Shown piece after piece: positions 56,261-64,000 of a stretch of DNA of 64,000 nt (position 1 is the first letter of the stretch; every line of letters begins with the position of its first letter). The notes beneath the pieces are model-generated. The model was not told the DNA's origin, did no database searches, and saw only the letters and a list, made by a program, of their open reading frames with translations. This stretch comes from Adiantum capillus-veneris (Eukaryota > Streptophyta > Polypodiopsida > Polypodiales > Pteridaceae): positions 86,923,529 to 86,987,528 of the forward strand of contig CM043959.1 in the NCBI GenBank assembly GCA_014529385.2. The letters run 5' to 3'. A program made the position numbers and the translations under genes.

Positions 56261-56640
56261 AGGCAAATCTTATCTCTCAACCCGTTCTAATATTACCATA
56301 CCTTTCAAAGCCTTTTAAGTTTTGAGGTCTAGTGTGATGTCTGTGGACAATACCTTGGAGCTGTTTTGCTTCAAGAAGGGCATGCCATTGCATACAAAAG
56401 TAGGAGATTGGATGCCCAAGAAAAGAATCTAGGCATATATGAAAAAGAGATTTTAGCTATCCTACATGCCCTAGATGCTTGGAAGCAGTATCTCCTAGGC
56501 ACTCCGTTTGTTTTGTGCACAGATCATCAAAGTCTTAAATACTTTTTGACGCAAAATAAATTAAGTGATAAGAAAATGAGGTGGAAAAACACTTTCTCAT
56601 AGTTTAATTTCATATTGCTCACATAGCTAGTAAGCACAAC
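56261..56640 (+). pseudogene. Element E RNase H
   Basis: GAVLLQEGHAIAYKSRRLD (56357-56413), YEKEILAILHALDAWKQYLL and CTDHQSLKYFLTQNKL identify RNase H. The first catalytic Asp region is broken by stops. Confidence 0.8.
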
Positions 56641-57500
56641 CAAGGTGCACTTTCAAGAAGGCCAAGAGTGAATGTTGTATCAATAGCTACTCACAATTGT
56701 CTATCCTCTATGATAGATGAGTGTGCTACGGATCTAGACTTCAAAGATGTAATGTCAGATATTGCACTAGGGACGAAAGAGAAACCATACAACATGCAAG
56801 ATGGTTATCTTCTCTATGGAAATAGACTATGCGTTACACATAATCTACATAAAAAGGTTACGTATAAATCTCATATTCCACCTTATGCAGGACATAGAGG
56901 GATTCAATCTACTCTCAAGGTAGTAGAGATGTCCTTTTATCGGCCAATAATGAAGGCATACATACCAAACTATGTTGCCAAATGCATTGTATGTCAAAAG
57001 ACAAAATATGATAGAGGGAGGCAACTTGGCTTGCTTCAGCCATTGCCTATATCTGATTCCCCATGGGAAAGTATATCCATGGATTTCAGCTTTGGATTAC
57101 CCAAGTCCATACATGCAAACATGGAAATATGGACAATAGTAGATTGGTTTAAAAAGCAAACGCATTTTATACCGATCAAAAAGACTATTAAAGCACACCC
57201 TATGGCAATCCTCTTTATCTCACAGGTCTTTAAGTATCATGGCTTACCAGCATATATGTATCCAAGAATGACTAGCAATCTTTGGAAGGGCCTCTGATAA
57301 TTTGGGTACAAAGTTGAATTTCCCCTAGTCCTATCACCCACAAACAGATGGCCAAAGTGAGATAGTAAATTCAACCATCATAGATATACTTAAAGCGTTT
57401 GTTATAAAAATAGATCAAAGAGATCAATAGGAAAATTATTTACCTCTTAGTAGAGCATGCATACAATAACACTACTTCTACAGAAAGACACCCTTCAAGG
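56641..57500 (+). pseudogene. Element E integrase zinc-binding domain and core
   Basis: Open 56668-57297 with PPYAGHRGIQSTLKV and CIVCQKTKYDRGRQ (zinc module), then SMDFSFGLPKS near 57074. The second and third catalytic positions lie in broken sequence (stops at 57295 onwards). The first zinc His is not clear (YKSHIPPYAGH). Confidence 0.78.
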
Positions 57501-58060
57501 TAATTGAAGGAAGACCCAAGCTCCCAATGATAGTCAAGACACTTGGGAACATATTTGTTTGTGGTGAGTATAGCAAAGATCTTGAAGAATCTTTTTGAAA
57601 GATCAAAGAAGTTATATCCATCACGCAACAAAAGAAAAAGGCTACTGCTATTAAGCATAGATGAGCCTTGACCTTCAAAGAAATTGATTGGGTATTACTC
57701 AAGTTTCCAAAAGCACGCTTAAGTCACACTACGGGCAAGGGAATACAAGGACGCCCAACAGGTCACCACAAAGATTATGCTAAGTTAGCAAAAAGATATC
57801 ATGGCCCATTTCAAATTCTTAAGCCTATCAATGAAATAGCTTATAGTCTAAGGTTACCAAGTACTTGGCTCATTTATAATGCATTTCATGTGAGCCTCTT
57901 GAAACCTTATAAGGGCGAGCCACCCAAAGAACCATAATTGAAGAACCACCTGAGATTGAGGGTCAAGAAGAGATCTTGCATCCAAAGAGCATCCTACGAC
58001 ATGAAGACAAGGTTTTAAGAAGTGGTAAGACTATCCGATGATATTTTTGAGGCTCTTGCC
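57501..58060 (+). pseudogene. Element E integrase C-terminus and chromodomain remnant
   Basis: 57668-57937 carries KRYHGPFQILKPINEIAYSL (GPY/F motif) and NAFHVSLLKPYKG, the typical end of a chromovirus integrase. In a shifted frame EILHPKSILRHE near 57975-58010 resembles the start of a chromodomain. The element then stops at the CT/TG tract and no 3' LTR follows. Confidence 0.7.
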
Positions 58061-58096
58061 CCTCTCACACACTATCTCAAGTGCCCCAGATTGGAA

Positions 58097-58232
<136 letters not shown>

Positions 58233-58235
58233 CCA

Positions 58236-59250
58236 AGTGCAAAAAAATTTGCAAGCGCTATTGGGGTTAAACAAGGATGTCTGTTGTCACCAACTCTCTG
58301 CATCAATCAATTGGAACAAATGGTACTTGACTTTATGCAAGACGAAGGCATTGAAGAGGTCACTATTTGTTGCAATGCGGTAATAATGATTTTGTTGTAT
58401 GCGGATGATGTAGTGCTTCTAGCACACACTTTAGAAGATGCACAAAAGCTTATGGTTTTCCTTGAGAAATTTTTCTTGCATAGTGGGCTGATTGTGAATG
58501 AATCCAAAACAAAGGTTATGCTTGTGAAAACCAACCATAAGAAGAAGCGATGCATTGTGTACAACAATGAGACACTTGAAACTGTTGAGAACTTTAAGTA
58601 CATTGGCCTTGACATTCCGGCCAATCACAAGTGGCATGAATGTGCTATGCATCATTTGGAAGCAGGAAAGAGAGCGTACTATGCATTTGAGAACATGTGT
58701 AATGCGGGAAACATCAAGTGTTGGGTTCTGAAGAAGTGCCTTGTTGACACATTGGTGACATCGGTTCTTCTTTATGGAGTTGGAGTGTGGGGTGAAAGCA
58801 TCTCAAAGTCTACTTGGAAAGAGTTTGAGAATGTCCAAAAGCATTTTCTTACAAACTTTCTCCAAGTTAAGACACAAATACCACATATGCTCCTACTTCT
58901 TGAATCAGGATCTCTTCCAATTGAGGTAATGGACATGGTGTGGAGTACATGATAAAGATGCATCAAAATCCCTCACATCGACTTTTTACAATTGCATGGG
59001 AAGCAAGCAAAAAAGTTCAAAAGATGCATAAAAGCAAGATCTTGAGCGCGGGATGGATGCAAGACATAAAGAAGTGGTTCAATGAGAGATGAGATGCATT
59101 ACACTTTCTTCATGATGCTTCAATTGACTCCCAAGTAGATGAAGCTTTTCTACAAGGCCAATGTATTACGGCTTGCCGATGGGTCATTCTTCATACATTA
59201 CAACACCCATGTTGCATCCAACTACAAAACCATGTTCTTTGTTGAAAGAG
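58236..59250 (+). pseudogene. LINE-type (non-LTR) reverse transcriptase, C-terminal part
   Basis: Open to 58952 with GVKQGCLLSPTLCINQLEQM (58261-58320), the catalytic box LLYADDVVLLAHTL (about 58393-58434) and LKKCLVDTLVTSVLLYGVGVWG, the thumb region of plant LINE RTs. After the stop at 58950 the downstream domain continues in broken form (RLFTIAWEASKKVQKMHKSK, GWMQDIKKWF). Endonuclease and ORF1 are absent, as expected of 5'-truncated copies. Confidence 0.85.
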
Positions 59251-59455
59251 AAAACAGTACTCACATTACAGGCTTGAGTCGATCCCCTTGTCAGTGATAT
59301 GCACTATCACAACCATTCGGCTTAGCTTTATAAATTAGCATTTCAGTCTTTTCTTTCACTGCTCACAATTTAGCTTTATTTTTACCTAGATTTACTATTC
59401 ATTTTTTAGCCAATTTGTATTTTTTTTAAACGTTGAATCAATGTAACCCTCTTTC
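59251..59455. other. Unassigned stretch
   Basis: AT-rich sequence between LINE and CACTA remnants, without ORF or repeat that I can name. Confidence 0.4.
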
Positions 59456-60125
59456 GTGCGTGTGCAAGCGATTGGGATGGACATGGCCCTCCGAACGGCA
59501 CCAGAGCACGAGCAATGGATCAAGAAGGACAAACTTTGTTGCCCTTGTGCCAAGTGCAAAAGCACAATTCCTCACTTAATTGCATTACTTTGGAGCATGT
59601 GGAGAACGAGGGGCTTTGAAAAGACCCTCAAAAAAGTGCTTGAGTTGATGGAAGCACCATTCTGCCCTTGCTTGACGATTCTCCCCATTGGTATGTTATC
59701 AGTGGAGGTGCGAGGACATGCAAAAATAAAAAATAGTGATAAGAGTATATTAGTGAAGGCATGACATCAAGTGATTGTGGCACTAGCTAGCTCTACTTTC
59801 ATAGCTCCGCTATGCATCTTTTAGAGTCACTTTGAGTTTCAAGGTGAGCACATGCTTGCCATGGTTGATAAGTTGTTGGCTCGTGAAGCTAGAATGCGCG
59901 ATGAAGAGTGTAGACCATGCATTCCATGGGCACAAGCAACGGAAAATAGATTGCTATCGAGTGCTAAAAAAACCACTTTATGATGGTGCATAGTACTCAC
60001 TGCTTCAAGCACCATCGAAAGTCCTCAACTTGCATGGTTGGAGCAATGCTAGTGTAGATGCGCTCCTGAAGTAAATCCTATTTTCACTTTTTGAGAAGAC
60101 AATTAAATTAGAGCCTTTAGAACTA
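59456..60125 (+). pseudogene. CACTA (En/Spm)-like transposase-associated remnant
   Basis: Open 59456-59764 with KDKLCCPCAKCKSTIPHL, like the Cys-rich N-terminal domain of plant CACTA transposases. In other frames follow LDDSPHWYVISGGAR near 59675-59715 and YSLLQAPSKVLNLHGWSNAS near 59995-60055, a segment typical of the region upstream of the tnp2 catalytic domain. Terminal CACTA repeats are not seen. The right side is cut by the copia LTR. Confidence 0.5.
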
Positions 60126-60149
60126 GCACATGGATGTTTCCATTGTTAC

Positions 60150-60370
60150 CATATACATGTGGTAGTGATGTGTATGAACACACTAGGACCGCCGGGGCAT
60201 TTTTTCCCTCTTTAGGAGGTTTTTTTCCCCGAGCATTGTATATACGCCCATCACTCTAGGGCTATCTATCTTTCCATTGCATACTAAGAAACACACTCTC
60301 TATTGTGTGCCTTGAGCTTCCTTCTTCTTCTCCAAGCTATGTGCGTTTCTCTGCAACCCTAATTCCAACA
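60150..60370 (+). repeat. Element F (copia) 5' LTR, start not fixed
   Basis: Ends CCAACA at 60370, two bases before the PBS. TATATA at 60239-60244 is a likely TATA box. The left border is uncertain (TG at about 60145-60175), because the 3' LTR is outside the window. Confidence 0.6.
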
Positions 60371-60372
60371 AT

Positions 60373-60384
60373 TGGTATCAGAGC
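60373..60384 (+). other. Element F primer-binding site, tRNA-iMet type
   Basis: TGGTATCAGAGC, a perfect initiator tRNA-Met complement, the usual site in plant copia elements. Confidence 0.9.
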
Positions 60385-60732
60385 AGGTCACGTCCTCCCT
60401 TGCTTAGTCGCTAGCTGCTCCAGTACACGCCTGCTCACTTTCTCCGATTTCAGTGAGCTTTGACGAGCGTTCGCAGGTCGACAAGTATTCTGGGACAGCT
60501 CAAAGAGCTTGGTCTACTCAAAATTTTGATTTGGGCTCATTTCGGCCTCCGTTTCCACTACAGGCAATACTGCACAGGCCATTTCGTCATTTTGTGCAGA
60601 ATTTCTGTTAGTGCCATTTTCTGCATAACAGGTGCCTTATAGTCTTCTATGGTTTGTGCTATATAGCACAAGTTGTTCCCGCTCCGTTTCTCCTATTTTC
60701 GGGTAGTTTTCACATCAGGTGCATCATTTACC

Positions 60733-61809
60733 ATGGCTGACAACAACAACACAGATGTGTTCAAGATGTTTGCTGCTGAGAACATGTTCGATGGGGACAA
60801 CTACCCCATGTGGGCTTATATGATGCAACATGTTCTTGTGTCAAAGGGTGTCTGGAACATTGTGCAGGGCATTGATGTACATCCTGGTTCTGAGGATGTA
60901 GGCGATGTTGAGGATGTTGCATGTCTTGCTACAAGGATTGCATCTGTTAGAGTTGTTTTGCCTATGGCAGAACAAGCTCGTTGGGATGTTAAGGATGTGC
61001 AGGCTCATGCATTGATTGCGTTGTCTGTGAAGCGCACCATTGTTCCTCACATCCGTTCAGCAAAATCTACAAAACAGGCTTGGGATATTCTAGCAGGTCT
61101 TTATGCAAGCCGCAATGAGGCTAAAATTGCTTTGCTGCGTAAAGAGCTGGAGTCGAAGATTATGCATGAGGAAGATGATATGGACACTTTCCTTGCTAGT
61201 GTCAAGGATATCAATGAGAAACTTATTTCTGCAGGTGAAGTTATTTCAGACAGTTCCCTTGTGCAGACTGTTCTTGATGCCTTACCAGATTCTTACCAGA
61301 CTTTTGCTAGTACTTGGAGACTTATGACCCAAGGAAATCCAGAAGTTGTCAAGTTTGATGCATTATGCACATTGTTGTTGCAAGAGTCACTTTCCAGAAA
61401 AAACAAGACTAGACAGCGTGCAGTTGAGCAGGCTTTTATTGCTTCTCAAAGAAAGGGTGGTAACAGCAATGCAGCCACTTCTTATGGTTCTGCTGCGAGT
61501 GGCAAACATTCTGTTCCTAATGCTTTTGCTGGCAGCAATTCTTCTGGAAATTCTGGTGATAAGGGCAAAAAGAAGATGCGTTGCCATTATTGTAAAGCCA
61601 ATGATCACTTGATCAAGTCGTGTCCTAAGTTGAAGGCCAAAGAGGCTAAGAAGAAAGAGGGTGGTTCCACTGCAAATGTTGGTTCCACTACAAATGCAAC
61701 CATTGTTGAGTCTTCTCTGAAAGGAGACTGTGTTGCTGATGTTGATGCAGAATGGGCTTTAGCGCAGACTGCACTTACAATCCTGTTGTCCATGATGCAT
61801 GCTTGTTAG
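60733..61809 (+). CDS. gag: Element F copia gag with CCHC zinc knuckle
   Basis: ATG at 60733 in the context TTACCATGGCT; the open frame extends a little further upstream. The start MADNNNTDVFKMFAAENMFD is followed by the copia gag core (FDGDNYPMWAYMM, TKQAWDILAGLYASRNEAKI, DDMDTFLASVKDINEKL). The knuckle CHYCKANDHLIKSC is at about 61582-61623. The frame should run on into protease but shifts near 61765 and ends at 61807. Confidence 0.9.
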   Translation: MADNNNTDVFKMFAAENMFDGDNYPMWAYMMQHVLVSKGVWNIVQGIDVHPGSEDVGDVEDVACLATRIASVRVVLPMAEQARWDVKDVQAHALIALSVKRTIVPHIRSAKSTKQAWDILAGLYASRNEAKIALLRKELESKIMHEEDDMDTFLASVKDINEKLISAGEVISDSSLVQTVLDALPDSYQTFASTWRLMTQGNPEVVKFDALCTLLLQESLSRKNKTRQRAVEQAFIASQRKGGNSNAATSYGSAASGKHSVPNAFAGSNSSGNSGDKGKKKMRCHYCKANDHLIKSCPKLKAKEAKKKEGGSTANVGSTTNATIVESSLKGDCVADVDAEWALAQTALTILLSMMHAC

Positions 61810-62130
61810 TTGCTGCAGATTCACGTGTGTGGTATTTCGACAGTGGTGCTACAAAGCACATTACCTCACATCGTGAATTGTTTACCTCTCTCAAGTCTGT
61901 CCCTCATGGGAATTCAGTCACTTGTGCCAACAACGCCTCTTATCCAGTTTAGGGAGTTGGAAAGATTGTGCTCACTGCTGCTAATGGCAGTTCCTTCACA
62001 CTTGTTGATGCACTTTATGTACCTGGGATCAAGAAGAATCTCTTGTCTGTATCCGCACTTGCTAGACTTGGACTTGTAGTCAAATTTGTGGATGACAGAT
62101 GTACAGTTCATGATCTCAGTTTTGGTGTGA
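61770..62130 (+). pseudogene. Element F protease
   Basis: Second frame with VWYFDSGATKHITSHRELFT (about 61830-61890), the copia protease active site with canonical DSGA, and ALYVPGIKKNLLSVSALARL near 62010-62070. TAG at 61950 interrupts it, and another frameshift lies near 62125. Confidence 0.85.
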
Positions 62131-62830
62131 AATTGTTGCATCTGGCCTTTTGTGTCGTGGGCTGTATAAGCTCACTTTGTATGACAAGTGTGGACAAAAT
62201 TTTGCAAATGTTGTTGCAGATTCAAGGGCTATTTCAGATGCAAAACTTTGGCATGCAAGTTTTGGTCATCTGAATTTTGCCAGTTTGCTGCGTTTGCAGA
62301 AATCTGATATGGTTGCTTCTTTGCCGCCTCTTGAGGCACCTGTCAAACATGTTTGTGAAGTTTGTATTTTGGGTAAGATGCAGCGTTCTAAATTTCCAAA
62401 GGATGGTTCAGTTCGGGCCACATGCAGGTTGTAGCTTGTGCATAGTGATGTTTGTGGGCCCATGCAAACTCCGTCCTTTGGCAATTACCTGTACTTCGTG
62501 ACTTTCATTGATGATTACTCCAGGCATGCATGGGTATTTCCGCTTAAAGCGAAGTCCGAAGTTTTTATGTGCTTCAAACAATTTCTGTCTATGGCTGAAA
62601 ATGTCTCGAAATGTACTATGGGCACCCTCCGTTCCGATCGAGGGGGGGAGTATATGTCTCATGAATTTAATGCATTTCTGGCTAGTCGTGGGATAAAACA
62701 CCAATGTACAGTGCCTTATACACCTCAACAAAATGGTGTTGTTGAGAGGAAAAACAGGTCACTGACGGAAATGGCACGATGTATGGTCAAAAGTCAAGCT
62801 TTGCCGCATTCTTTTCTGGCTTCAGGCCAT
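62131..62830 (+). pseudogene. Element F integrase
   Basis: The zinc-binding GAG-pre-integrase domain LWHASFGHLNFASLLRLQKS near 62250-62310 pairs with CEVCILGKMQ. TAG at 62432 precedes the core: HSDVCGPM (62439-62462), RSDRGGEYM (first Asp of this box near 62637) and QNGVVERKNRS with the catalytic Glu near 62748. The frame shifts again at about 62818. Confidence 0.87.
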
Positions 62831-64000
62831 TATGTGTGCCACCTATGTACTTAACAGGTGTCCTACGAAAGCTTTGCAGTCTATTACTCCATATGAAGCA
62901 TGGCATGATAGAAAACCTTCTATTGAGCACATGCGTGTTTTTGGTTGTTTGGCATATGCTTTGGTGCCACAAGTGCAGCGCAGAAAATTGGATGATAAGG
63001 CTGTCAAATGTATTTTTGTTGGTTATAGTGCTGAAAGCAAAGGTTACAGGTTGTATCATCCGCAAACAAAACGTATTTTGGTTTCTCGGGATGTAGTGTT
63101 TGTGCAAGATTCTATTCAGCCCTTGCTGTCATGTACTAGAGACAGTAATGTAAGCTCACAGGACGTTTATGACACTTTGTTGCCTCTTTTCAGTGGTGGA
63201 AATACGAATGTAAGTTCCATTGAGGAAAATGTACAACCTATGGGGGTTTCTGAAAATATTTTAGATCAGCCTATTACTGATGCAGATGTACATGATGTAC
63301 TTGATGAGGAAAGGGCTGAAAATGAGCACGCTAGAGGTATGCCAAAATGGCTGGAGCACACTTTTCGTGACAGTAAATTGGATGCATCTTTGTCTAGTCG
63401 TACTCGTTCAGGCTCTCACCATGCATCTTATGTATCAGATTGTTATGCTTTGGCTGTGTCTAGCTTACATGATGTTGAGGAGCCTCTGACTTTTGATGAA
63501 GCAAAAAATTCAAAAAATTGGATGGCTACCATGCAATCAGAATATGATGCACTTATAGAAAATGACACATGGACTTTATGTGATTTGCCTCCTGGCAAAA
63601 AGGCCATTGGTACGAAGTGGGTTTACAAGTTGAAACGCAAGCCGGATGGTGAGATCGATCGCCATAAGGCTCGACTTGTTGCAAAGGGTTATGCACAGCA
63701 AAAAGGCATAGATTATGAAGAGACTTTTGCTCCCACTTGTCGTATGACTACTGTGCGTTTTCTATGTGCATTGGCAGCTCATTTTGGTTGGGATGTACAT
63801 CAATCATACATTGTTACTGCTTTCTTGAATGGTGACATATTTGAGGAAGTTTATGTAACGCACCCTCGCGCTTTTGTCATAAAAGGACAAGAGGACAAAG
63901 TGTGCAAATGTAACAAGGCTTTGTATGGGTTGAAGCAATCTCCTAGTGCTTGGTATGAGAAAGCTGACACTCATTTGGTCAAACAAGGCTTTTGTAATAG
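62818..64000 (+). CDS. pol: Element F integrase C-terminus and reverse transcriptase, runs off the window
   Basis: Open without a stop from about 62818 to the last base (390 codons), in a different frame from the integrase core. It begins FWLQAIMCATYVLNRCPTKA, the normal end of copia integrase. A variable Asp/Glu/Ser linker follows, then RT: WMATMQSEYDALIENDTWTL (63521-63580), KWVYKLKRKPDGEIDRHKAR, YEETFAPTCRMTTVRFL and KALYGLKQSPSAWYEK near the window end. The catalytic YxDD is beyond the window. No lesion is seen in this part. Confidence 0.9.

Overview
The window is a block of land-plant repeat DNA, almost entirely transposable elements nested in one another; I see no host gene. The evidence is plant-type LTR retrotransposon polyproteins (Ty3/gypsy of both the non-chromoviral and chromodomain types, and Ty1/copia), primer-binding sites matching tRNA-Asp and initiator tRNA-Met, 5-bp target duplications, a Helitron-type terminus, a LINE reverse transcriptase and a CACTA-like remnant. 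The species cannot be fixed from the sequence. The repeat style suggests a large-genome plant, possibly a fern or lycophyte (low confidence).

Layout. 1-3744: a decayed gypsy gag-protease on the minus strand (element G), its leader and a possible LTR. 3750-39202: element A, a complete gypsy element with LTRs at 3750-4325 and 38571-39202 and target duplication CATGT on both sides. Its gag, protease, RT, RNase H and integrase run from 5376 to 12975 and resume at 34547. Inside A's integrase sits element B (12974-34546, LTRs about 99% identical, target duplication ATATC). B is internally scrambled. A 15-kb block carrying its main gag-pol (called C here, 14727 to about 29800) is inverted relative to its LTRs. 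Parts of pol, an accessory ORF and the LTR are each present twice in opposite orientation. 39208-43445: more minus-strand gypsy material, with an LTR plus PBS (H) and a pol fragment.

43700-58060: a badly decayed chromodomain-type gypsy element (E). Its gag is split by element D (44988-54247, only 123-bp LTRs, target duplication GATAC). D carries a tRNA-like SINE head, a duplicated 195-bp leader unit and a 3.8-kb Helitron-like insert rich in GA tracts and a roughly 90-bp repeat. 58236-59250: LINE RT fragment. 59456-60125: CACTA-like remnant. 60150-64000: a copia element (F) that runs off the window.

The most unusual biology is in A and B/C. Both extend pol beyond integrase into a second retropepsin-like domain and then, after an in-frame TGA, a domain with repeated W-[IV]-P-K motifs. 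C and the H-side pol fragment share a tandem duplication of the integrase zinc-binding module. B also encodes a 1085-residue coiled-coil accessory protein, and its non-coding blocks carry nine copies of a perfect 24-bp palindrome at repeated spacings (a tenth copy comes from the rearrangement).
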